From: Butyrivibrio fibrisolvens
Lineage (GTDB): Bacteria > Bacillota > Clostridia > Lachnospirales > Lachnospiraceae
NCBI RefSeq assembly: GCF_037113525.1
Contig: NZ_CP146963.1
Coordinates: forward strand, 3,348,001-3,412,000
Direction: 5' to 3'
DNA: 64,000 bases
The notes beneath the pieces are model-generated. The model had not been told where the DNA came from and searched no databases. It saw only the letters and a program-made list of their open reading frames with translations. Position numbers and translations under genes: made by a program. Shown here one piece after another: positions 43,614 to 52,247 of the stretch (position 1 is the stretch's first letter; each line of letters begins with the position of its first letter).

Positions 43614-43674
43614 TATGCACGGATGCATTGCGCAAATGTTTAGAAATTCATGGATGAATTTCTATGTGCTGATT
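43614..43674 (-). repeat. Two-hairpin motif, family 2 copy C
   Basis: On the minus strand GAAATT-CATCCATG-AATTTC is hairpin one and ATGCA-TCCG-TGCAT is hairpin two. It starts within a few bases of the stop of the gene at 43673, the same placement as copy B. Confidence 0.75.
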
Positions 43675-44794
43675 ATTTCTCTGCTCTTGCCATAGCTTCT
43701 TCGAAATCTCTTGTTCCTTCAAATACGTTATTGGAATAAGGATTGCGGCCAGCTTTGATAGAGCGCTTGATGATAACCATGATGCAGACTACATTGACGA
43801 TAACAGACAGGATTGCGATAACGCCCTGTGCTGTAGGATCAGCTGTAATACCCATCTGTTCAATAGCCTGACCTGCAGCAGCTGTCTTTCCAACATTTGA
43901 ATTGTAAAGAGCGATAGCCTGTTCATACAGATCCATTGTTGTAATGCCAGCTTCTGTAGCCCCGCCATATACTCTTGGAAGAGCTGCTGCAAATGTTCCT
44001 TTAAGCTGGAAGAGCGGGATAACCTGAGCCCACATACACCAGATAGCAAGTGTATTTGCACGGTTCTGGATCCATGCACCCTTGTTCCAGAATGCATTTG
44101 CAAATGTAGGAGCAAGAAGAAGTGCAACACCACAATACCAGCTGTGTGTAGGAAGGTTGAGGTATGTATATTCAAAGTTCCAAACATCATAAGCAAGAAT
44201 GAACCATATAGTCATATCAGGCCAGAGCATATCGCTCTTATTCTTGTCATTAGATGTAAACAGCTTAATACAGCCTGTCATACAGAAGATGTTGATCATA
44301 CCTGCGATGCAGTTAAGAACATTCCACCATCCGCCATAGATGAATACACCTTCATTTGAAGCCCACCATGCGCCTGAAAGGTCGCCAGTGATATTATATG
44401 CAGCCCATGCTGATTCAAGATCAGATACGTTCGCGATCATGATATTAGCAGCTACGATAAACCAAGGCCACCATTTGAACCATTCTTTCTTACCAAGGCC
44501 CCATTTATACTTGATCATCATGAAGCCGACGCAGCCGATGTCAGCAGCATATAGCTTGAAGTAATGGAACCAGCCATCCATATATGCCATTGTCGGGTTT
44601 GCATCACCGCCAAATGCACCGCAATGAATAGCTATGAAATATACCGTCAGAATCGCAGGAATGATAACAAATACGATCATTCCGCCAATTTTAGTGCGAC
44701 GGCCAATCTCATTGATAAGGATCAGGCCTGCAAAAACCAGGATCCATCCCAGAAGCTGCATAGAAGCACTAGATGAGTAAAGCTGAAATATCAT
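43673..44794 (-). CDS. Multi-pass membrane protein, possibly DUF5692
   Basis: 373 residues with about ten membrane segments. It is rich in aromatic and Trp residues (GWILVFAGLILINEIGRR, WFKWWPWFIVAANIMIANV, WWASNEGVFIYGGWWNVLN). A region GGATEAGITTMDLYEQAIALYN near residue 275 is soluble. Similarity is to the uncharacterised DUF5692-type proteins as I recall them; no transporter motif is recognised. The gene ends in a family 2 repeat and a terminator, so it is separate from metK transcription. Function unknown. Confidence 0.75.
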   Translation of the reverse strand: MIFQLYSSSASMQLLGWILVFAGLILINEIGRRTKIGGMIVFVIIPAILTVYFIAIHCGAFGGDANPTMAYMDGWFHYFKLYAADIGCVGFMMIKYKWGLGKKEWFKWWPWFIVAANIMIANVSDLESAWAAYNITGDLSGAWWASNEGVFIYGGWWNVLNCIAGMINIFCMTGCIKLFTSNDKNKSDMLWPDMTIWFILAYDVWNFEYTYLNLPTHSWYCGVALLLAPTFANAFWNKGAWIQNRANTLAIWCMWAQVIPLFQLKGTFAAALPRVYGGATEAGITTMDLYEQAIALYNSNVGKTAAAGQAIEQMGITADPTAQGVIAILSVIVNVVCIMVIIKRSIKAGRNPYSNNVFEGTRDFEEAMARAEK

Positions 44795-44929
44795 ATGTAT
44801 TTCCTCCTTGATTTCAAATAGTTAAAGCTACAAATTAATTATATGTATTATGCAAACAAAATTCAATGTACTAATTCACTGTATCAAGATTAATGCACGT
44901 TAAACACCCCAGCAACCAAACATAGATTC

Positions 44930-44959
44930 TTGATGATAATAGGCTGATTCGTATATAAT
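44930..44959 (+). promoter_or_regulatory. Promoter of the aldose epimerase gene
   Basis: TTGATG (44930-44935), an 18-base spacer and TATAAT (44954-44959) lie about 58 bases upstream of the start codon. Confidence 0.6.
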
Positions 44960-45017
44960 CTATGTCATGATCTAAAAACAGCAGCAAGTTGTATTACAAA
45001 CATTCCAGGAGGCTGAT

Positions 45018-45896
45018 ATGCTTTACAATATTTCTAATGAAGAACTTACAGTATCTATTGAAAGCTTTGGCGCCGAGATTCGCTCCGTCAAAGATAAATC
45101 CGGCCATGAATATATGTGGCAGGCTGATCCTGCATATTGGAAGCGCACTTCACCGGTTCTTTTCCCACTGGTTGGTAATTATAAGGACAAAGAGTCTGTA
45201 TATGACGGCAAGACTTACGAAATGTCCCAGCACGGCTTTGCAAGAGATATGGAATTCTCTCTTGTAGACAGCTCTAGTGACAGAATCGTATTCCGCCTTG
45301 AAGATAACGACGATACTCTTAAAAAGTATCCTTTCAGATTTATGCTTGAGATTGAATATATCCTTTCAGTAAGAAGCGTAGAAGTTATCTGGCGCATATC
45401 CGGCAAGGATCAGGAAGTTATCTACTTCTCAATCGGCGCTCACCCTGCATTTAACTGCAAACTCCAAGATTCCTACCTGACATTCTCTAAGGAAAAAGGT
45501 GCATCAGCAAGCGCTCCTTCCAAGGAAAAACTCACTTCATATGTACTTAATTCAGAAGGCCTCATAACTTCTAAGACAAATGAATATACACTTGATGACG
45601 GAAAGCTTCATCTGTCTGATGAGCTCTTCGCTGGGGATGCTCTCGTAGTTGAGGATGTTCAGGCAAAAAGCGTTTCCTTATTTGAAAATGATAAGAGAAT
45701 CGTTACTGTCGACTTCGATACTCCTCTCTTTGGTCTGTGGTCTCCTGCCGGTAAAGGTGCACCATTCATGTGCATCGAGCCTTGGTATGGCAGAGCTGAT
45801 GGTGATGACTTTGATAAGAAGCTTGAGAATAGAAAGTATGGTAATACACTCAAAAAGGATGAGGTATTTGAAGAAAGCTATACAATGACTTTCTAA
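45018..45896 (+). CDS. Aldose 1-epimerase family protein
   Basis: 292 residues, a beta-sandwich aldose epimerase of the LacX/YihR type. It contains FPLVGNYKDKES, the catalytic His in MSQHGFARDMEF near residue 75, a further His in SIGAHPAFNC near 147, and FEESYTM at the C-terminus. It would convert alpha- to beta-hexoses. GGAGG precedes the ATG. It is a single gene with its own promoter, converging on sdaAA across a terminator. Sugar specificity cannot be set. Confidence 0.9.
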   Translation: MLYNISNEELTVSIESFGAEIRSVKDKSGHEYMWQADPAYWKRTSPVLFPLVGNYKDKESVYDGKTYEMSQHGFARDMEFSLVDSSSDRIVFRLEDNDDTLKKYPFRFMLEIEYILSVRSVEVIWRISGKDQEVIYFSIGAHPAFNCKLQDSYLTFSKEKGASASAPSKEKLTSYVLNSEGLITSKTNEYTLDDGKLHLSDELFAGDALVVEDVQAKSVSLFENDKRIVTVDFDTPLFGLWSPAGKGAPFMCIEPWYGRADGDDFDKKLENRKYGNTLKKDEVFEESYTMTF

Positions 45897-45912
45897 TATA
45901 ACTTCAAAAAAT

Positions 45913-45951
45913 AAGGCCCTGGCTGCAGCTTCATAGTGCAGACGGGGCCTA
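45913..45951. terminator. Terminator between convergent genes
   Basis: AGGCCC pairs with GGGCCT, with further internal GCTGCA/TGCAG pairing. It serves the epimerase gene and possibly sdaAA. Confidence 0.7.
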
Positions 45952-45967
45952 TATCATTTATATATTT

Positions 45968-46843
45968 TTATTTCTTACCTCTAAGGCGCTTTGTTACAGC
46001 TATAGCAGACGGTGTTATTGCAAGTCCTTCTCTGGATGTCTCTCTAAGGCACTCCGGTATCTGCTTACCGATACGGCGCATAGAATCTATAACTTCATCA
46101 GGCTCTATCGCGCTTCTGATACCTGCGATAGCCATCTGCGATGATACTACTGCGTTAACTGCTCCTGAAACATTTCTCTTGATGCAGGGCACTTCTACAA
46201 GTCCTGCTACAGGATCGCAGGTAAGTCCCAGCATATTTTTAAGAGAAAGAGCTGCTGCGTGAACTATCTCTTCGTTATTGCCACCTTCAAGATATGTAAG
46301 AGCACCTGCTGCCATAGCACTTGCTGAGCCAATCTCAGCCTGGCATCCGCCGCCAGCTCCTGCTATGCATGCACTTGCAGCGATAACTTCTCCTATACCG
46401 GCTGCTACGTAAAGTGCCTGAGCTATCTTTTCCTCATCGACATTCTTCTGCTCTTCATATGTCAGAAGAACTGCAGGTATTACGCCACAGGAACCAGCTG
46501 TAGGTGCTGCTACTATTCTTTTCATACAGGCATTGGATTCGCCCATCTTGATCGCTTTTTCCATAACTTCAACAAGATAGTCGCCGATGAGCCTATTTTC
46601 TTTCATTCTGTACTGATGGAGCTTCTCTCCGTCTCCTCCTGCAAGGCCGCTTGCAGAACGAAGTGTGGGATCATATTCCTGGTCGGCTGTTCTCATGGCG
46701 CGAAGCATAACGAGCATTTCATTAAAGCTCTCTTCTCTTGATACGTTACGCTCCTTCATGTCATCGAGCATTACAACTTCCCAGAAGCTGATATTATGCT
46801 CATTGGACTGTTTAATTATATCTGTTAATTTTGCAAAACTCAT
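45968..46843 (-). CDS. sdaAA: L-serine dehydratase, alpha chain
   Basis: About 291 residues, an Fe-S L-serine dehydratase (serine to pyruvate plus ammonia). It has the cysteines expected to bind the [4Fe-4S] cluster (AAPTAGSCGVIPA, ASACIAGAGGGCQAEIG, LGLTCDPVAGLVEVPCIKRN). The start is set at the ATG at 46843 (MSFAKL), four bases after the beta-chain stop; a longer frame that runs back through sdaAB is not used. It pairs with sdaAB in an operon, the usual Firmicutes two-subunit form. Confidence 0.93.
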   Translation of the reverse strand: MSFAKLTDIIKQSNEHNISFWEVVMLDDMKERNVSREESFNEMLVMLRAMRTADQEYDPTLRSASGLAGGDGEKLHQYRMKENRLIGDYLVEVMEKAIKMGESNACMKRIVAAPTAGSCGVIPAVLLTYEEQKNVDEEKIAQALYVAAGIGEVIAASACIAGAGGGCQAEIGSASAMAAGALTYLEGGNNEEIVHAAALSLKNMLGLTCDPVAGLVEVPCIKRNVSGAVNAVVSSQMAIAGIRSAIEPDEVIDSMRRIGKQIPECLRETSREGLAITPSAIAVTKRLRGKK

Positions 46844-46847
46844 AGGC

Positions 46848-47513
46848 TCATCCTTCATCCAAACTATAGTAGATAACTTTAGTAATACCCTCAAGGTGGG
46901 CAAGCCACTTGATTGACTCAAGCGGAACTTCCTTATCACACTCGATTACCATAGCTGCCTCTCCGCCTCTGCTGGATCTGTAGAGCTGCATGGTTGCGAT
47001 ATTGATAGCCTTGTGAGCGAGCATGCTGGTAACTTCTGCAACATGGCCGGGCTGATCCACATTGTGTACGATCAGTGTAGGATAGTCTCCTGAGAAGTTA
47101 GCCTTGATTCCGTCTATCTGGGCTATATTGATAAGAGATCCTCCGATAGACTCTCCTATTACTTCAAGCTTTCTTCCGGATACGCCTGTCAAAATAAGCT
47201 GTGCTGAATTAGGATGAGCTTCTGCAAGCTCAGCTTCTCCAAAGCTCAGTTTCATTCCGGCTTCGTCGGCATACTTAAAGCTCTCCGGGATTCTTTTATC
47301 ATCAGGCTTCATTCCAAGAAGGCCTGCCACTATAGCAAATCTGGTGCCGTGGCCCATTCCGGTTGCAAGAAAAGAGCCATACAGGTTAATTGTCGCTTCC
47401 GCAATTGGCTCACCCATGAGCTTTCTTGAAACATATCCTATTTTTACGGCTCCTGCAGTGTGGGAGCTTGATGGTCCAACCATTATGGGGCCTATTATGT
47501 CAAAAAGATTCAA
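46848..47513 (-). CDS. sdaAB: L-serine dehydratase, beta chain
   Basis: 221 residues: N-terminal SDH beta domain (FDIIGPIMVGPSSSHTAGAVKIG, with FLATGMGHGTRFA) and C-terminal ACT domain (PTLIVHNVDQPGHVAEVTSMLAHK) that probably senses serine. Followed by sdaAA with four bases spacing. The start ATG has GAGGAG upstream. Cytoplasmic; links serine catabolism to pyruvate. It is not obviously tied to the cysteine genes, although both draw on serine. Confidence 0.94.
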   Translation of the reverse strand: MNLFDIIGPIMVGPSSSHTAGAVKIGYVSRKLMGEPIAEATINLYGSFLATGMGHGTRFAIVAGLLGMKPDDKRIPESFKYADEAGMKLSFGEAELAEAHPNSAQLILTGVSGRKLEVIGESIGGSLINIAQIDGIKANFSGDYPTLIVHNVDQPGHVAEVTSMLAHKAINIATMQLYRSSRGGEAAMVIECDKEVPLESIKWLAHLEGITKVIYYSLDEG

Positions 47514-47624
47514 TTTGTATCTCCTCTAAATATAGAAATCATCATTAGGACTCACCTATATTATCACATAAAATGGCGAGGTGGATTAATAAACTTCAAT
47601 CTTTTATGTATTTTTTTCACATGT

Positions 47625-47662
47625 CAAAAAAGGCATGTGCCTGTTATTAGAGTGCACATGCC
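47625..47662 (-). terminator. Intrinsic terminator of the GH30 gene
   Basis: GGCATGTGC pairs with GCACATGCC and is followed on the minus strand by TTTTTTG. Confidence 0.93.
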
Positions 47663-47669
47663 GTATTTC

Positions 47670-49424
47670 TTATTTGATCACAAAAGTTGTAACTGAGCTG
47701 CCTTTAAGTGTAGCGGTGAATGACTGCTCGTTAGAGGCTGAAGTCAAGTCAACGCAGTCTGAAACTTCTGCCCAGTTTTCGCCATCTGTCATGGTTCCGC
47801 TGGTTCTTGTAACTGTAATGGTCTTATCAGACATTTGGCCTTCGAAGTCAGATAAGTCGAATTCCCACTTGACGTCATCCGGTCTTGTGTTAATAGCTAC
47901 AATTACTATAGAACCGTCAGCAGGATTATAGGCTGCTACTGTATAATCGTCTGCGCCAATTATGCAGTAACCAGGCCTTATGTACCTAGTGAACTGACCA
48001 AAAGCATAATATTTTTTGCTAAGAAGGAGTTCTTCTGTGTCATGGTCTGCAATCGCAATTCCCCAGAACGGAACGCCTGTTGCGATTATCTCATCCGCCT
48101 CAGCTCTTGTGCAGGTGTCGAACTTGTTATTAGAATCCACATGGACATCCACTGCATCCCACATGATCCATGCTGTTGGCATCATGCCATTTAAGTCTCT
48201 GATGATCTCATCTGAAAAGCCAAGCGCTGCCTGCATTCCGGTCTCCAGCATACCAATTGAATAGGTACCGTCGACTTCGCTCATCCAGAGATTCACATTT
48301 TCATTTTCTGCAAGAGCCTTAAGTGTGCTACGCTGAGTGCCCTGATAAGCGTGAGTATCGATTCTGGTAACTACGTCTTTAGCTTCATCTGTAAGTGTGA
48401 TATATGACTGATATGCAGAATCTATGCTGGTTTCATCGGTACCGCATATTACTATATCTATACCTTTTTCCTGAAGCTGCTCATTAAGTTCTACCAGTAT
48501 CTTTGACTGAGACTCTCCCGGTGAAAAATGACATCCTTCCTGCTTGGGGCTCAGGTACTCCCAATAGCTTGTTGCAGGCTCGTTCATAGGCGATACACTC
48601 TGGAAATTGATCACACCTTCATTTGCCCAATGCTCAATGACGTCAGCCATATAGCAGGCAAAAGCAGTATAGGAATCTTCGCGAAGATTGTCAGCTGACG
48701 GGTCAGCTCCTCCTGAACTGCAACCGCTAACTGTCATAAAATAAGGCGGTGAGTTTGAAAAAGCTTCTGCAATGAACTCATCTCCTGCCGCATCTGCAGC
48801 AGCTTTCAATATATTCATCTGATTCTTGTCAGCTTCCCAGTCATAGTTCCATGCAAAGCCGCACTCAAAATCTGCCCTGTCAAAATTCTCTTCATAGTAT
48901 TCTTTTGAATTTGCTGTCAGGTCTATTTTGGTAACATCTACGCAATAGCCCGGAACGATAGAGTCTGAGCGCTCGATATGAGATTTATGAAGGAATGGAT
49001 TTTCATCCTGCATGCTTTCAATCTCAGAATCAGACAAGTCGCATACATTATCACCGCCGCCAACATTGTATCTTCCGATAGTCATTCCAAGTCCATTAAC
49101 CGGGTCAAAAAAAGCTGTGGCAGCTTCGCTTGTAAGCTTCTCGCTATAACCAAGCCTGTTAGCCCACCAGCAAAGTGACGTTCCAAAGCCCTGGAATTCT
49201 CCATAGCCATCGCCATTTGTATCATTAAAAGTCTGCGCCTTAGACAGATCAAGTTTGATAGTTTTAGTTACTTCCAGTTCCATGTTCCCATTCTCCACAT
49301 TAGTATTATTTCCTTCACTACTTCCCACGCCTGACGTAGAAGTCCCGGCGCCGCATCCGATTTCAAATGCTGCTAGCATTCCTGTAAGCCCCAGGGTTGC
49401 GGCTTTCTTAATTCCTTTTTTCAT
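47670..49424 (-). CDS. Secreted GH30-family lipoprotein (endo-beta-1,6-galactanase-like)
   Basis: About 584 residues. Signal peptide with Cys near residue 25, Gly/Ser/Asn linker, then a GH30 (beta/alpha)8 barrel: GFGTSLCWWANRLGY, IGRYNVGGGDN, acid/base Glu in SPMNEPATSYWEY near residue 287, nucleophile Glu in LWMSEVDGTYS near 385. The C-terminal beta domain (YIRPGYCIIGADD, AAYNPADGSIVIVAINT) completes the family. The GTSLCWW sequence fits the GH30_5 beta-1,6-galactanases that degrade arabinogalactan side chains. A start at 49424 with GAGG six bases upstream is preferred; earlier in-frame starts lie in the structured leader. Confidence 0.88.
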   Translation of the reverse strand: MKKGIKKAATLGLTGMLAAFEIGCGAGTSTSGVGSSEGNNTNVENGNMELEVTKTIKLDLSKAQTFNDTNGDGYGEFQGFGTSLCWWANRLGYSEKLTSEAATAFFDPVNGLGMTIGRYNVGGGDNVCDLSDSEIESMQDENPFLHKSHIERSDSIVPGYCVDVTKIDLTANSKEYYEENFDRADFECGFAWNYDWEADKNQMNILKAAADAAGDEFIAEAFSNSPPYFMTVSGCSSGGADPSADNLREDSYTAFACYMADVIEHWANEGVINFQSVSPMNEPATSYWEYLSPKQEGCHFSPGESQSKILVELNEQLQEKGIDIVICGTDETSIDSAYQSYITLTDEAKDVVTRIDTHAYQGTQRSTLKALAENENVNLWMSEVDGTYSIGMLETGMQAALGFSDEIIRDLNGMMPTAWIMWDAVDVHVDSNNKFDTCTRAEADEIIATGVPFWGIAIADHDTEELLLSKKYYAFGQFTRYIRPGYCIIGADDYTVAAYNPADGSIVIVAINTRPDDVKWEFDLSDFEGQMSDKTITVTRTSGTMTDGENWAEVSDCVDLTSASNEQSFTATLKGSSVTTFVIK

Positions 49425-49526
49425 AGTTAACCTCATGTCGCGAGTAAAACGAGTGACTAATGGTTTAAGTGGTGGAGCTCGCGACACCACTTTGTGAAGT
49501 TTGAAAATTTTATATTTTCAAACTTC
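49425..49526 (-). promoter_or_regulatory. Structured 5' leader of the GH30 gene
   Basis: Three stems overlap: GAAGTTTGAAAAT with ATTTTCAAACTTC (49496-49526), AAGTGGTG with CACCACTT (49467-49492), and GTCGCGAG with CTCGCGAC (49437-49485). The last two use a shared base and cross, so only one can form. The last stem ends six bases before the ribosome binding site GAGG. A switch controlling translation is possible. Confidence 0.5.
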
Positions 49527-49650
49527 CCCTCACGTAGTATTTACTATTCCCATAAAAAATACTTTTGCCGTTGCAGTGAACTTTATTCCCCCCTCTTCGC
49601 TGCAGGTTATAAGAATATTCTACACTTCTGCTCTTAGAAAAGCATGAAAA

Positions 49651-49701
49651 ATGCATTATATTTTTCGGAAAAAAACCTTCTTCACAAAAAATATAATGCA
49701 T
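49651..49701 (-). terminator. Terminator of the zinc operon
   Basis: ATGCATTATATTTTT pairs with AAAAATATAATGCAT around a 20-base loop; on the minus strand TTTTTC follows. It lies about 60 bases after the lipoprotein stop at 49763. Confidence 0.75.
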
Positions 49702-49762
49702 CGATAAAATACAACTCATCAGCTACCTGATAGCCTCAAGAATTTTCTACTATGCTATACTT

Positions 49763-50593
49763 TTAAACTATTTCTGCATTCCGCAAAGTGCAGTATGTAA
49801 AGCCGTCTTCCTCGTATGTATCAAAGACTCCCACAACGCAGATATCCCCTCCATCTTCCGGGAAGTCGTCAGGATAAGTGAAATCCTCAGATGGCTCAAA
49901 TTCTATGCCTTGTGAACAGCATGCAGTTGCATCCATTATTATGCATGCAAAATAATACTTATCATTAGCTTCATCATAATAGTACGTAAACATTCCGTCC
50001 ATCTTCACTGTCTTACCAACATAGTTCTCCGGATAGAACATCATGTCATAAACTTCGGAATATACAACTGTTGCAGACAGCGTTGTAAGATCTATATCAA
50101 TTCCATCAGTGCTGCTATTTGTAAGATCTGATTCACTGATAGGATCCGGCTCCGGTGCGCCATCATTAACACCGCTCTGTCTGCCGCTTCCGGTGCTATT
50201 CGAAGCCTGACTTGCAGAATTCTGAGATGAAGAATTCTGGTCATTACCAGTCATAGAAGAATTTTGACCATTATTGGACTGCGCTGATGAATTCTGATTA
50301 GTAGTATTTTGACTGGAGAAATCCAGAGCGGATGAATCCTGACCGGATGCGTTGTTCTGATCCTCGTTTGCCATTCCCTGCTGAAGCACATCATCAACTG
50401 TAGGTGCGAGTGTATTTGGTCTTGACGGGCTTATGTCGCTACATCCAGTCAAAGCCATAATTGAAGTGCATACGAATATAGCAAAAATTTTATTCCACTT
50501 TCTATTTATACCAATAGCATTTTTATTACATAAACCGCTATAATCCGTACCATCTTTACAGCTATTACCCTTTACAAATCTGTAATTCTTCAT
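49763..50593 (-). CDS. Lipoprotein of the zinc transport operon (OB-fold-like)
   Basis: About 276 residues. An N-terminal extension of some 30 residues is followed by a membrane segment and lipobox MALTGC near residue 50. Then comes a 100-residue Gln/Asn/Ser linker and a domain (EVYDMMFYPENYVGKTVKMDGMF, CIIMDATACCSQGIEFE, DICVVGVFDTYEE, FTYCTL) common in Firmicutes lipoproteins next to zinc transporters. It may bind zinc via the CysCys and later Cys. The ATG at 50593 overlaps the end of znuB, so it is coupled. Function inferred from context. Confidence 0.75.
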   Translation of the reverse strand: MKNYRFVKGNSCKDGTDYSGLCNKNAIGINRKWNKIFAIFVCTSIMALTGCSDISPSRPNTLAPTVDDVLQQGMANEDQNNASGQDSSALDFSSQNTTNQNSSAQSNNGQNSSMTGNDQNSSSQNSASQASNSTGSGRQSGVNDGAPEPDPISESDLTNSSTDGIDIDLTTLSATVVYSEVYDMMFYPENYVGKTVKMDGMFTYYYDEANDKYYFACIIMDATACCSQGIEFEPSEDFTYPDDFPEDGGDICVVGVFDTYEEDGFTYCTLRNAEIV

Positions 50594-51435
50594 ATCCGCA
50601 CTCCTTCCCTGATTCTTCCTGTGATACAAAATACCAGAAAGCCAGCCACATCAACAGCCACAATAGTTGATCCTACCGGCGTCCCCGCAAGGATAGATAT
50701 TACCATTCCAAGAAATGCGCATACTACAGAGAAAACTGCTGAGCAGACCGTAACTGCCTTAAAGCTTCTAAACACTCTCATTGCAGAAAGTGCAGGAAAT
50801 ATAACAAGAGCTGATATCAGAAGTGATCCGACAAGGTTCATGGCAAGAACGATAATTACAGCGATGACTATTGCGATAAGGAGGTTATAGGCTCCTGCAT
50901 TAGTGCCTGCTGCCTTTGAAAAGTTCTCATCAAATGTCACTGCAAATATCTTGTTATAAAAAAGAATGAATATCACTACAACCGCAATAGACAAGGCTAT
51001 ACAAGCCCACACTTCTTTCTGCGTAAGGGTAAGTATTGAAGTTGAACCAAACAAGGTACTGCACACATCACCCGAAAGATTTGATGATGTAGAGAAAATA
51101 TTCATTAGAAGATAACCAAATGCAAGCGCTCCGACAGAGATCATTGCTATGGCTGCGTCGCCTTTTATCTTCGCATTCTGACCTGTTCGAAGAAGAAGCA
51201 CCGCACTTATAACAGTTATCGGAAGTATCAAAATCATTTTATTAGTAAAATTTAAAACTGATGCTATTGCTAAAGCTCCAAAGGCGACATGTGACAATCC
51301 ATCCCCAATATATGAAAAGCGCTTGAGCACGAGGGTTACGCCAAGTAGTGACGAACATAAAGCTATTAGTACGCCAACTATAAGTGCGTACCTTACAAAT
51401 GGATATTGAAGATACATAAAAAGCTCATCTATCAT
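50590..51435 (-). CDS. znuB: Zinc/manganese ABC transporter permease
   Basis: 281 residues, ABC-3 family with eight or nine membrane helices (LGVTLVLKRFSYIGDGLSHVAFGALA is the family signature). Overlaps the znuC 3' end by 11 bases and the downstream lipoprotein start by four, so the operon is tightly coupled. It imports a transition metal, most likely Zn2+ given the znuA-like binding protein upstream. No specificity residue is readable from the membrane helices. Confidence 0.92.
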   Translation of the reverse strand: MIDELFMYLQYPFVRYALIVGVLIALCSSLLGVTLVLKRFSYIGDGLSHVAFGALAIASVLNFTNKMILILPITVISAVLLLRTGQNAKIKGDAAIAMISVGALAFGYLLMNIFSTSSNLSGDVCSTLFGSTSILTLTQKEVWACIALSIAVVVIFILFYNKIFAVTFDENFSKAAGTNAGAYNLLIAIVIAVIIVLAMNLVGSLLISALVIFPALSAMRVFRSFKAVTVCSAVFSVVCAFLGMVISILAGTPVGSTIVAVDVAGFLVFCITGRIREGVRI

Positions 51436-52141
51436 TACTTATCACCTCTTGCTCTCTTAGAAACATTTTTCCTATATCACTTTTCATATACTCTTCTTTT
51501 GTGCCGTAAAAGATCTTTTCACCAATATGAAGAATATGGCTGGCGTAGCGGACTGCTGCCTTAATATCATGAGATATCATGATTATGGTTATGCCTTCCT
51601 TGTTTAGCTTTTGTATAGTTTCATACATTTGTGATGTAACCTTAGGGTCAAGTCCTGAAACCGGCTCATCAAGAAGAAGGATCTTTCTGGTCGCACATAA
51701 GGCTCTTGCAAGGAGAACTCTTTGCTGCTGGCCTCCTGACAGTTCTCTATAGCATCTGTTTTTTAGATCAAGAATTCCCATGCGCTCCATATTGGTATCA
51801 GCAAGCTCTTTTTCTTCCCTTGTATAAAAGGGCCTTAATTTGCAACGCCCCTGGCATCCGGAGAGAACAATCTCTCTCACAGATGCAGGAAAGTCTTTTT
51901 GAACTATTGTCTGCTGGGGAAGATAACCGATTTCGTTCTTCTTAAGCCCGTCACCTGTCAAAATGCTGCCGTCTATCGGCTCCTGAAGATGCAGCAGGGT
52001 TTTCATAAGCGTAGTTTTGCCGCAGCCATTTTCTCCGACTATACAAAGATAGTCACCTGAATTTACCGAGAAATTTAGATTCTCTATTATAGCCTTCGAC
52101 TCGTACCCGAGCGACAGATTCTGAATTGTGATCAAAGCCAT
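51425..52141 (-). CDS. znuC: Zinc ABC transporter ATPase
   Basis: 238 residues. Walker A GENGCGKTT near residue 35, Q-loop LPQQTIVQ, signature LSGGQQQR, Walker B ILLLDEPVSGLD, switch MISHDIKAA. The family pattern matches ZnuC/MntB/AdcC-type ATPases. The start ATG is preceded by GAGGATAA. It follows znuA with about 105 bases between and no clear terminator, so they are probably co-transcribed. Confidence 0.93.
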   Translation of the reverse strand: MALITIQNLSLGYESKAIIENLNFSVNSGDYLCIVGENGCGKTTLMKTLLHLQEPIDGSILTGDGLKKNEIGYLPQQTIVQKDFPASVREIVLSGCQGRCKLRPFYTREEKELADTNMERMGILDLKNRCYRELSGGQQQRVLLARALCATRKILLLDEPVSGLDPKVTSQMYETIQKLNKEGITIIMISHDIKAAVRYASHILHIGEKIFYGTKEEYMKSDIGKMFLREQEVISNDR

Positions 52142-52247
52142 GTTTATCCTCTTTTCCAGCCAGTTATATAACCAATTGTTTAATATATATCTTTTTTATA
52201 AAAATCATCAAAGTAGATATAAACTTTTTTGTTCAACCAAATCACTG

